Origin: Calcarisporiella thermophila CBS 279.70
Taxonomy: Eukaryota > Calcarisporiellomycota
Direction of reading: 5' to 3'
Assembly (NCBI RefSeq): GCF_041956535.1
Contig: NW_027192194.1
Span: 155,444-219,443, forward strand
DNA length: 64,000 bases
Below, in pieces: positions 47,027-56,747 of the stretch (its first letter is position 1; every line of letters begins with the position of its first letter). Made by a program: the position numbers and the translations under genes. The notes under the pieces were generated by a model, which searched no databases, had not been told where the DNA came from, and worked only from the letters and a program-made list of their open reading frames with translations.

Positions 47027-48655
47027 GGCTGAGGCAGGCTCGTGGCAATGGTGGAAGATTAGGAAAAGAGAGAAGGAAAGGGTGAGGGAAAGAGTGGGAG
47101 AAAGAGCACAGGCGTCTTAGTATATGAGAGAAGGGCGCGGGGCAAAGGCAGTGATCAAGGCAGGCTGTTGGCGAGAAGGCAGTTAGGGTGGGCAACGCAT
47201 GAGAGGAAGCGGAGGAGACTATGAAAAGCGCAGATTGGTGCCGTTGAACAAGAGAAAAAATCACTGCACAAAATCGCAAAACCCTGACCCATTCCTAAAT
47301 TTGACCCGACTTCCTCTCTCGGGCGGTCCGGCAGATGCAGTCAGCAGCCAGGTTCCAACTCTCGATCCGCGCATCGCCCGAGAAACGGCTGGTCCTTTCC
47401 CACCGCCTTTTTGACTGTGTTTGTTCCATGCGGTGCGGCTAAGCGGACACCCTCCCTTCCGCCCCTGGCCTCGCCCCCTTCGCTCCGTGCCAGACGTCCT
47501 CGAGCCGCCCGGAGAGCCTCCCGGCCCGCCGCGCTGTCTCTCCCCCGTCGGCCCCCCTCGCCGCGCTGGGCCTACGCGGGCTGCACTGCGGCTCCTCCGG
47601 GCAGGGGATTTTTCCCTTTTTCTTCGAAGCTGCCGAGCCCTCCGCTTCCCAACAAACAACCCGGCGGCACCTGACAGTTGGACTGCGCTCTCGTCAGCGA
47701 GACATTTAACCAAAGGCCATGTTTCATAAAATCGCGAAGGATACGTGCTCTCTTCTAAAACCAGATAATTGCCTTATCTTAATAAGCGCCAAAAACCTCC
47801 ACTTTTCCGCAAGGGATTGCAGCTGCTCTTGCTTTTTTTTTTTTCCTCCACACTGAAAACAAAGACGCTAGGGAAAAGCTTAATCACCCCTCAAAAGCTG
47901 CTCGCGCAAAACACGCATTTTATCCAATATGCCGCACAGAAATCGCCGCCACCATAGTCGAGGCCACCCGCAGAGACCCCGCTTCGCAACCAGCCTGAGC
48001 CAGGGCTCCGAAGCGCAGCAACTCCCCGGCTCCGCTCTAACCAACCTGGCCACGGGCGCAGAGCCCTTGACAAGTAAAGGGCAGAGGGGCAGCAACCCGC
48101 GCTCGAGCGTGGGCGAACCCCAGAGAGAACAACATTCCGGATGAGTCCGGTGATGGGCATGCAATGCACCCACCCGCCATTATTATATAGTGTAAACCAT
48201 TTTCATTTATGTAAAACGCGTGGTCAGTGGAGTTACTGTACACTTGAATTGTCAGGATAGGCTACCTTCTTTGTTTATGCATGTACTGAATCTCTCCTCT
48301 TTTTTCTCTCCCAGTATTTCTCATTCATTCAATGCGGTCACCAAGTTCTAGACCCTTCACATTGAAATAATAAAGATTAGTCTCAAGTGGGAAAGCAATG
48401 AATATATTTTATCAATTCGGTTGACAATGATAGAGAAGAAAAGCAAAGAGTAAATTTAAAGACACCCTCCCTTTTTCCACCTTTTCACACACCACAAAGA
48501 AAAAAACGACAAAAGGCTGTATGAATGAGACAAAGAAGAGGAAGAAGTAGAAGAGAGGTAAAAGGAAAAAAAAATATACAAATAGAAAAAAAAAAAAAAC
48601 CAAGAGGAAAATAACACAACATACACATCCTTTTCTCATTCCAATGCGCTCTAGC
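47027..48655. other. Gene-poor region upstream of G-alpha
   Basis: 1.6 kb without a protein gene I can support. 47290-47680 is markedly GC-rich with C-rich, CpG-rich plus-strand sequence and long open frames on both strands that look like composition effects. A second GC-rich block lies at 47926-48180. 48400-48620 is A/G-rich, fitting the 3' flank of the GT49 gene. Confidence 0.5.
47926..48190 (-). other. GC-rich, hairpin-rich block; possible structured RNA or promoter element
   Basis: About 265 bases of GC-rich sequence set off by AT-rich flanks. The right end carries two adjacent hairpins, CCGGATGAGTCCGG (about 48137-48150) and GGGCATGCAATGCACCC (about 48156-48172), and a CGCTCGAGCG palindrome near 48100. 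A TATATAATAA-like sequence lies just right of it on the minus strand, correctly placed for a transcript reading leftward. I found no match to tRNA, U1-U6, SRP or RNase P core motifs by eye. A non-coding RNA is possible, a CpG-rich promoter equally so. Confidence 0.25.
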
Positions 48656-50376
48656 TCATAGTAGACCCCGCCCCCACGTCCTCAACACGTTGGAACACTG
48701 GCGTTTGCAGTGCGTCGACCAGTGTGTATTCCACAGTCCCAACGATATCAGTTTGCCGGCATGGTACAGGCATTGCTCCTGCTGATATTTCAGGTAGAGC
48801 CGCTGGCCAAACAGCTTTTCAAAGAGGGACTCGCGCCCCGCGGGCTCGGGCTCCGCCGTCGGCACATACACCAAAAAGTCCTCGGGAAGCACGTAGAATT
48901 CGGCCCCCGAGAGATACAGCCCATAGTAACACGAGGCCAAATTGTCGCTAAAGCGCTCAGAGCACCAGGGGAGGATTTGCTTGGCCATGACGACGCTGGG
49001 AGAGTAGTGCAGCTCGTAGTCCACCACGGGATACGGTCGCTCGGCCCCAATCCACTTGTCGTAGCGAGTCGGGCCAAAGCCGAGTTTCCAGTGCTGATCG
49101 TACAGGACCAATTGCCCCTCCGCCACCATGCGTAGCACCGCCCCCTTGGAGGCCGGAACCTCTCGTGCGGTGGTGTTGGCCAGGTAGGCGAAGGTGGGAA
49201 GCACCAGAGCATGCCCCTCTCGCAGAAGCTTCCTGTACGGCTCCTGCTGTAATGTCTTGTACAGATCCGTCACTGGCCACGAGTCGGGACCCAAAAATGC
49301 AACATGATCGGTGCGAGCGAACAGGCGAGCCAGATTACGGTGCATATTTCTTCGCGGCTGGACATACTTGACCACCGGGGGATCAAGCACCAGATGGAGG
49401 TCGACGTTGCGGCGCACGGTAGGATTTTGTTGGTGGAGGTCACGGAAGCGCCGGAGAGCGTCTTGCGTGGAGTCGGGCAGAGGATCGGTGGCGGTTGTAA
49501 TGGCCAGTGTCGCTGAGATTGGCCCTAAAAGACGAGAAGAAAAAATAAAATGAGGCACAGGCCGTCGAAAGACACCACCGAAGTGATCTTGGATACGAGG
49601 ACTTACCATTCCATCTCTCAGCAAGTTGTCGCAGGGTATCTACGCCCCGTTCGTCCAGTACCGTGACGATACTTACGTCATCCTGCACAGGGATCGATTC
49701 TGCTCGCAGGTAATAAGGATCTATGTGCTCAAGCGTGGTAGGAAGCTCGTTGGAAAAAAGTTTTGAAAACAGATAGCTGTTTGAAAACTGCGAGATAACC
49801 GAGAACGGCTCATCTGTTCATACAAAGGGTCAGCATTCCACCGGAACACAAGGCATTCGTCCATCCCCTAGAAGGCTTACCAGGATCATAAGTCCGCTTC
49901 AGGTCAAAACGCTTCTCGGACGCCTCCGAGTCCGATGTACCGAGCAGCCACCGTGCAAAATGAGTGGATGTCAACACGACACACCAGGTCATAAAGAGGA
50001 AAAACGCCAATCGAAAGGGTCGTAATCTCCACAGGCGATGCTTCCACCTCCACCAGTCAAATAACATTCCATTTCCAAATGTAAACGGCGATCGTGGGGT
50101 GCGAGCGGAACGGAGGGACGCAGGGACAGGCCAATTGACCAGATCCCGAATCACACGCATTGCAGTGCTGCCACGCTGCCATCGAGATTTGCTGCCAGCA
50201 GGAGAATGGATGGATGCAGAGTCTGCCGAATTGGGCTGCGGTATAGTATTGCTAACAGGAATTTGCACAGAGAGTTTACCTCGCCGCACTGATCGACCCC
50301 CAATGCTTCCAGTGCTTTTGGCACTTGTGGAAGGATCGGAAGAGGAGGGATCCGATGGGTGTTGAGTGGGAGACAT
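48656..50376 (-). CDS. LARGE-like glycosyltransferase (GT49 family), type II membrane protein
   Basis: 523 residues from exons 50376-49881, 49813-49607 and 49524-48656 (1572 bases, in phase). The N-terminus is cytosolic and Ser/Pro-rich, followed by one membrane span (FRLAFFLFMTWCVVLTSTHF), a Golgi type II layout. The lumenal part has ISATLAITTATDPLPDSTQD, LHLVLDPPVVKYVQPRRNMH, NLARLFARTDHVAFLGPDSW and PVVDYELHYSPSVVMAKQIL, then ERFSDNLASCYYGLYLSGAE and FYVLPEDFLVYV, the layout of GT49 enzymes such as LARGE and B4GAT1 that add glucuronate or xylose-glucuronate to glycans. The DxD metal site expected in the FLxDxD position reads FLGPD, so one Asp is missing. Donor and acceptor sugars in this fungus are unknown. 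Confidence 0.82.
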
Positions 50377-50701
50377 GAGTAGCTAAGGGCAAAACAGATC
50401 TCGTACTGCTCCACTAATTTTCTCGTTGGGTCTTTACAAGATTAAATAAGTCTGGAATGCAAGAAGCTTTAAATAGGAGTAGCACTGGAAAATCGGTTCA
50501 AACGCAATTAGTGGAAGGAGAAGAGATGAAGATCAAATGTCCAAATCTTTCATGGGCTATCGACTTTAATTAAATGAATCTTGAGCGATGTTGAAAAAAA
50601 AAAGACAAAAATAAAAAATAGAATTTCTGGCTAAGGCCCTGCAAAGCCACAAGTTACAAAGAACACAGGATTTAATATTCTAATAAGAACTCTGGCAGAA
50701 T
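50377..50701. other. Intergenic region between GT49 gene and tRNA-Arg
   Basis: 325 bases; promoter of the GT49 gene presumably lies here. No other feature seen. Confidence 0.45.
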
Positions 50702-50708
50702 AAAAAAA
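50702..50708 (-). terminator. RNA polymerase III T-run terminator of tRNA-Arg
   Basis: Seven T on the minus strand, 21 bases after the tRNA 3' end, the expected pol III stop signal. Confidence 0.8.
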
Positions 50709-50729
50709 TCAACTTCCTCCATTCACTGT

Positions 50730-50802
50730 CGAGCGTACCAGGGGTCGAACCTGGAATCTCCTGATTCGTAGTCAGGCGCCTTATCCATTTGGCCATACGC
50801 CC
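50730..50802 (-). tRNA. tRNA-Arg (anticodon ACG)
   Basis: 73-base cloverleaf on the minus strand. The acceptor arm GGGCGTA pairs with TACGCTC (one G-T), the D arm is GCC/GGC, the anticodon arm CCTGA/TCAGG encloses CTACGAA with anticodon ACG at 34-36, and the T arm CCAGG-TTCGACC-CCTGG carries the B box. The discriminator is G and CCA is not encoded. No intron. A34 would be deaminated to inosine to read CGU, CGC and CGA. Confidence 0.95.
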
Positions 50803-52102
50803 GTTTTCTCACGTGGTGTTACGCAAGTTGCCAAAGTATTGAGGAGAAATTGGCTCGTGAAATTCGGGTAGGCTCGGCGCGGTGATCTTAGTCGCATCCA
50901 AAGGGCAAATAACAAATCGATGGGGGGAGAGGTAACGGGTAATGATCGGCTACAGCAACGCCAAGGTAATGATCTGCTTTTCCAGTCAGTACACTTCTAG
51001 TTTGTGGCTAGTGTACACTCTTTTGCACGATCATTTTGATATTTTCGACTGTGGCAGCACTAGGTTCAACTTAGAGGCTCGTCGATAGATTTCATTAATT
51101 TAAGGATAAAAACGCATAATAATTGGCCCTTCTTTTCAGATCTCAGGGTTCCATTCTTTCATAGAGTAACTTCTTGAAGGTGTAGAGCTAAAAATAATAC
51201 GGATACATGCCTTCGGAGTATTAAACCCAAATAGTGGAATGTGGCTGCTTTTATTTTTTCATCAAAATACTAATTTGTTACAGCTATCATGATCATGACA
51301 ACTACCAAGTGCTAAAAAACGATGCTTATCAATACAACACGACCGATTCCGTCTACGTTAAAACCGTTGAAATTATCTGCTTAAATCAAAATTGGATCTA
51401 ACAAAATGCACTAATTACATAAGTGAAATGGTTGAGTGGGTGAAATATATTTAGGGTTATGTAGATAGACGTAGTATGATCCAAAAGCTTGTAATAAGTG
51501 GTTATGTAAAAAGTAAAGGTTGTGTAGTATTGAATACAAAAATTCCAAAAAAATGTAATTAAGCCAAGAAAAATGAAGAGGAAATATCAAGGAAGGTTGC
51601 TGTATCCTTCCAATATCACCATAGTTCTATCAGCTACAGAATATTCAAATCTACCATAGTCCACTAACTCTTATGATTTTTCCCTAATCTCGTAACTATG
51701 GTAATATGTGTCGGCTTCCAAAGCGAGAGTTTCAACAAAGATCTCGTGTTGTTAGATGATGGTTCACTAGACAATTTAGGAAGTCAGGTCTAATTGCAGG
51801 ATATTAAAATTTGGTGACCGCACAATTTGCGAGAAAACAAATAACGGTCCAACATAGTTCCCCACCTTTCACTATAACCAAGGCTATTAACACTTTACCA
51901 CAATGCACAAGATAAAAGAGCACCAATTCCTGTTTATCAGTGAAGTAGGGAGGAAAGCGAAGGAGAGAACCTGTTTGTTCTCTTTTTCTTTAGTTTTTTC
52001 CCCCATCCTTCTGCAATTCTTCTTGAGTAATTTTTTTTTTTTTTTGAATTCTCAACCTATTCTAACACCTAATCCAAACAATACACCACTACCCCAACCA
52101 AG
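50803..52102. other. AT-rich gene-free region
   Basis: 1.3 kb with no coding structure, repeat or RNA gene that I can see. The last 130 bases are T-rich and AC-rich and should be the leader of the TFIIIA gene. Confidence 0.5.
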
Positions 52103-53667
52103 ATGCAGGATGAGAAAGGAGTTGGAATCGTTGTGATGTATAATGATATTAATTATGCATCCCTTGATGACAAAGAAAATGTTGTAGGCAATCTCAATGG
52201 TAGCGACTCAACTAACGATCCTTCCAGTAGTAAAAGCGAGAATGAAAATGAAAGAGAAGAAAAGGTCAAAGGAGAAGAGGAAGAGGTGACTGTCATATTA
52301 ACTCTGCAAGACCTCCCGCATAAGTGTACGTACGAAGGCTGTGGAAAAGCATACAAGCGGCCTTGTAAACTGGCGGAACATATTCGAATTCACACCGGAG
52401 AAGTAAGTGAAATGATATTCAAGAGAGGCTTGCTACGATTATTAACGGCTGGATTCAGAGACCATTTATATGTCATATATCAGGATGCGGGAAGGCATAT
52501 CGGCGCTCTATCCATCTTGCTACTCATATGCGGACGCATGATCCTGAAAACAGCAAGAAATTCAAATGTATGCTACCTGGATGTTCAAAAGCGTTTTACA
52601 CACGTCAACGCTTAAACCGACACTTGCTTTCTCACAAATCACCGAATCCATATAAAGTAAAGACGAGTCAATTGTTTTAGGCGAGGTTTCGATTTCATGT
52701 TGATATGCTTTTGATTTTTTTTCATTCTTTTTCCCAACAGTGCGGTTGGAAAAATTGCGATGAGGAGTTTGCCAAACACAAGCAGTTACATATGCATATG
52801 CTCACGCACACAGGCAAGAAACCATTCGCTTGTACGCACGAGGGATGCGATCAGAGCTTTGTTAGTTCTGACAAATTAAAGGCACATCAGCGCATTCATG
52901 GTAGCAAAATAGCAATATCTTAATTTGTTCGTACAGTGTGTGTTCTGATACTTGTTTAATGCATTTCATTGTATGTAGCGATTTCTAACCATTTGTGCCA
53001 ACATACCGACTGTGGGGCCCAATTTAAGACGTCGGCCTCACTGCAGGAGCATATCCAGATTGCACACACCATCTTGTGTTCCACTTGCGGTAAAGGTTAT
53101 AAATCAGAATTTGACCTATGTCAGCACATGAAGTCACATGAACAGGATCGTGCTCGTATAAAGTGTGTGGTGAAGAGTTGTGAGAAAATGTTCTCAAGTG
53201 TTAGTACTAATGGAATTGCTTTTAAAAAGGAAGTCTAACTCCTAGTTTTAATCCACAATTTTTAGCGAAAGCATCTTTATTCTCATATTCGAGCTTCACA
53301 TCATCAAGTTCACCCATATGCATGCTCTTTTCCCGACTGTGATAAGACATTCGCGCGTAAGCACCTGCTTGCTCGCCACCGCCGCTCTCACAAGGTGAAC
53401 GACCAATCGTCTGCCCCAATCGACCGCAAGCGAAGCTCTGCCATGGCGGTTGAAATACGACTTGGAAAGGAATGTGAGGCGATGCTGTCTTGCCCAGTCA
53501 AATCATGTGAACATCGGTTCTTTGAGATTCTCGACTTGAAAGAACACTTGAATGTGTATCATGAGGAAGAAGAAGTGGAAAGAACTTTTGGAGAAGAGAC
53601 GAGAGAATTAGGAATACTAGGCGAGGCTGCCTCTTTATCATTTGCCGTCGAAAGCATGAGCACGTGA
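52103..53667 (+). CDS. Transcription factor IIIA-like protein with ten C2H2 zinc fingers
   Basis: 426 residues from exons 52103-52402, 52459-52656, 52741-52900, 52979-53199 and 53266-53667 (1281 bases, in phase). After an acidic N-terminal segment come closely spaced C2H2 fingers with TFIIIA-type C-x4-C spacing: CTYEGCGKAYKRPCKLAEH, CHISGCGKAYRRSIHLATH, CMLPGCSKAFYTRQRLNRH, CGWKNCDEEFAKHKQLHMH, CTHEGCDQSFVSSDKLKAH, CQHTDCGAQFKTSASLQEH, then a short C-x2-C finger (CSTCGKGYKSEFDLCQH), CVVKSCEKMFSSRKHLYSH, CSFPDCDKTFARKHLLARH and, after a linker of about 45 residues, CPVKSCEHRFFEILDLKEH. TFIIIA binds the internal control region of 5S rRNA genes and 5S RNA itself. A tandem-finger protein of another class is possible, but the finger number and odd seventh finger favour TFIIIA. 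Confidence 0.85.
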
Positions 53668-54261
53668 ACCCTTTGGTTTATTTTCCCTCTTAATAATTTG
53701 ATTTGAACAGAGAAACTTGATATGAACCTTCCATCTGTAACTTTGGGAGCTTTTTTGTTTGAGTTTTGGAGACTGATTATCAACACTATATTTCTTACAT
53801 TATCTTATGCTATCCTACAAAATCATTACTTTTTCTATTTTCATTTTTATTCCATTTCATTTTTTCTATTAACCGAAGCAAACATTAACGGTTTAGGATG
53901 GAAGAGCCTAAGCAGTGGAAAGTGGTAGATCTTATTGTTTCTTTAATAAATTACCATCGATGTTTAGTAAGACTGTTTAGCGGATTATACGCAGCGAGCT
54001 AAGGGTCGTAGGCAGCTTTCCCTCACCATAGCAATTAAACTATCTCCGCAGCTTAATTTTATTCACACAGCGATTTGACTCTACGGGAAACCAAACTTTT
54101 ATGAATTTAAAAACAGCTAAATAGAAAATGTGTACTTAGGCCCGCACTGTCCGCGCTCTAAAAGTTTAAATGTGACGTGCATTTCCATGATCATGATTTC
54201 CGCCGCCCTTCATTTGTAATTTTTCATTTTTATCACGAAACGACAATTGTACACCGATTGA
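53668..54261. other. Intergenic region between TFIIIA and the MoaB/CinA-fold gene
   Basis: 594 bases, T-rich in its first half. No gene or repeat seen. Confidence 0.5.
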
Positions 54262-55192
54262 ATGCTTCTGCGACCACGAATTATTTTTCCTCTTCTAGCG
54301 CGCCGCCGCTTGTATCCCCCAACGCGCAGATTAACAACGGTTGGATGTACTATCATCGGTGACGAGATTCTCTCCGGGAAGACGCAAGATACCAACAGCC
54401 ATTTCCTTGCCCAGTACTGCTTTGGACTTGGGATGGACTTGAAACGGATCGAGGTTGTCCCGGACGAAGAGGCAGCCATTGGAGAGAGCGTGAAAGAAAT
54501 GTCAAAGCGATACGATGTGGTTTTTACGTCGGGAGGGATCGGTAAATTGTATTAATGCTTTGTTCTCTTTTTTGCGACTGAGTTTATCAACGATTAGATT
54601 TGAAGGTCCTACCCATGACGACATTACCTATGATGCCATTGCCAAAGCATTTCACCTCCCTCTTCAGCTTGACGCTGAGACGTGGCACTTGATACAGAAG
54701 CAAAGACCATTCTCCCCAGATACCCCTGAGGAGGTCACGCGTGCACGTCAGCGCATGGCTATTTTTCCCTCACCTGTTGAGATTATCCGCCCGTGTGAAG
54801 GCGTATGGGTCCCCATCGTGGTGGTGAACGGAAACGTACACATCCTGCCCGGCATACCGCGGTTTTTCCGAATGCTACTTGAAGGATATCGCCCGTGGTT
54901 AGAAAAGCGGCGGAAGGGCGAAATAGAGAGCGGGGCGAGATATTGGCGCACTTCTGTCGTCACACGGTTGCCCGAATCGATTATTGCGCCTTGGCTAACC
55001 CGTGCGCAGGAAAAGCACCGGGACAGTGTTCGGATCGGTAGTTATCCTCAGCTGGTTGATGATGGCAGGGGATGGCAAGTCACGGTAAGCTTTGCTGGCT
55101 TGGATCGAGAGAAGGTGCGGCAGACAGCCGAGGAAGTTGCGAAGCAGATTGAGGGCACATTAATAGAAGGGACCTCTGGAGGGAAAGTATGA
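54262..55192 (+). CDS. MoaB/MogA (CinA N-terminal)-fold molybdopterin-binding domain protein, probably mitochondrial
   Basis: 288 residues from exons 54262-54541 and 54606-55192 (867 bases, in phase). The N-terminus MLLRPRIIFPLLARRRLYPP plus TRRLTT is Arg-rich with no acidic residue, a strong mitochondrial presequence. The domain then begins VGCTIIGDEILSGKTQDTNS and continues HFLAQYCFGLGMDLKRIEVV, DVVFTSGGIGPTHDDITYDA (the GGxGPTxDD signature, completed across the intron) and the C-terminal VVVNGNVHILPGIPRFFRML. Eukaryotic members include the N-terminal domain of FAD synthases and stand-alone fungal proteins; no PAPS-reductase-like FAD synthase half follows, so this is the stand-alone kind. 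Its substrate is unclear, with nucleotide-cofactor hydrolysis plausible. Confidence 0.88.
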
Positions 55193-55434
55193 AGAATTAG
55201 GTGTAGGAGGTAGAGGGAATATTTAGTTTGTTATTGAGAAAGACCCTTTGTTTTCTATATATTCAATAAATAAAAACAATTGAAATGCCAGGAAAATAGG
55301 GCAAAAATATATCACAATTAAAACAACCAGAATCCCAAGTCCATTCAAGTAAGAGAAGAGAAAAGGCAAAAAAGAACGTCCGCAAAAAATAAAAGTCCAC
55401 AAAACTATGCATGGTATATGGAGTGAGAAGAAAT

Positions 55435-56598
55435 TCACAACATGATGGCGCCCTCTTTGGGCTCTGAAACAACCTCCGGTGGCACCTTTTCGTCAGCCTT
55501 CATGACTTCTTCTAAGGCAGCATCAACCACCTTCTCTATTGACTCAGCTCCTTGTGAGTCCAAGAGCTTGAACTCGAGCGGTTCCACTTGTCCAGGGGTT
55601 AATTTTCGCCGGCACACCGGACACCTTTTCGATGCGCTGATGGCTGCATAAATGCACTCTTCGCAAAACAGGTGGCCACATACTGTGGCGGCGACGTTGT
55701 TGGGGATCTCAAGACAGACGGTGCAATGGATGCGGAGTTCGCCAGGCTGTGGGGGTGGGGTGGGTTCTTTAGGAGGCTTTTGCTGCTGATGTAGTAGTTG
55801 AATGTTTGAAGCCTGAGAGAGCTCTGCCGCACCTTCAGTGCTTTTGGTACTAGCATTTTTTATGTGGCGGACCTCCTCGTCTACTGGTCTGGAGTCGGCG
55901 CTAGAACCTTCTCGCGAGCGCTGCCCAAAAGTGGCACTTGCTGAGCGGTCTCTTGCCCGCACATTCCTCCCCCAGAAATCATGAGTCGGATTTGGTGCAG
56001 GATGTAATGACTGTGGTATGGAGCTAAGAACGCTGGACATTACAGAGCCTAAGCGATTCGGATCATTTCTCCCTACTGAAAAGGATTGCAAAGGGGTAGG
56101 AAGATGCAGAGGTGGTAGGCCTTGGATGTGTGCAATTGGGGAGGGGCGAGGAGGAGGTGTGGTGGTAAGATCAATGCATTCTTGCTCGGCATCACTTTCA
56201 ATATTTACAACCACGATAGGTGAGGGCGCGGTAGTTAGTGTAGGTGGAGGAGATGCTATAGAAGAAGATAATGAAAACGCATTTGATGAGGGGATGTCCA
56301 GGGGGGATGGATTAGAATGGCTCATGATGAGGGTGGTGCCCTGTGATTGTACAGGCGCTTCGGCGGACAGTTCGGTAGTCGCGGATGGCACCATGGGCAT
56401 TGTGCGCGTTGAGGATGAATTGCATGCCTCCTTGCGCGGCACTAGTGAGAATCATAAAGAATGGACATGTGACTGATGTTAACATGGAATAATCATAAAA
56501 TCAGTTGGGATACCACTACCTCCTAACTGAGAGGGCACGGTTTCCTCGCCAATCCCGTTACAGCTCCTCTTTCGCTTGCCCAGCATATTGTTTAGCAT
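55435..56598 (-). CDS. RING-finger E3 ligase with SUMO-interaction motifs (RNF4/Slx8-like)
   Basis: 361 residues from exons 56598-56520 and 56441-55435 (1086 bases, in phase). The start MLNNMLGKRKRSCNG has a basic nuclear-like KRKR. Between residues about 95 and 125 lie two hydrophobic-acidic stretches, SPIVVVNIESDAEQE and CIDLTT, which fit SUMO-interaction motifs. A Pro/Ser-rich linker leads to a C3HC4 RING: CTVCLEIPNNVAATVCGHLF, CEECIYAAISASKRCPVCRR. The arrangement of SIMs before a C-terminal RING is that of SUMO-targeted ubiquitin ligases such as RNF4 and Slx8, which act in genome stability. The RING is followed by about 55 more residues, longer than in Slx8. Another RING-protein subfamily remains possible. 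Confidence 0.8.
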
Positions 56599-56747
56599 TT
56601 AAGACCGCCTTGTAAAATAAGTGAACGTATTTAAAACGGAATGATTTGTGACTGTCCCTTCGCAACCCCATAATAGGGCATTTCCTTTTTGGCGGATCAA
56701 TTCGGGGGAAGGAAGTATTATGTACAGAGAATCTTTATTAGTGTGTA

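Noticed and set aside
47261-47729. Overlapping open frames of 87-150 codons on both strands
   Set aside because: GC-rich, Arg/Pro/Gly-rich translations in every frame with no domain; a base-composition effect.
48137-48172. GGATGAGTCC followed by a hairpin, resembling a hammerhead ribozyme core
   Set aside because: The essential CUGAUGA is not intact and the GAAA partner after stem II is missing.
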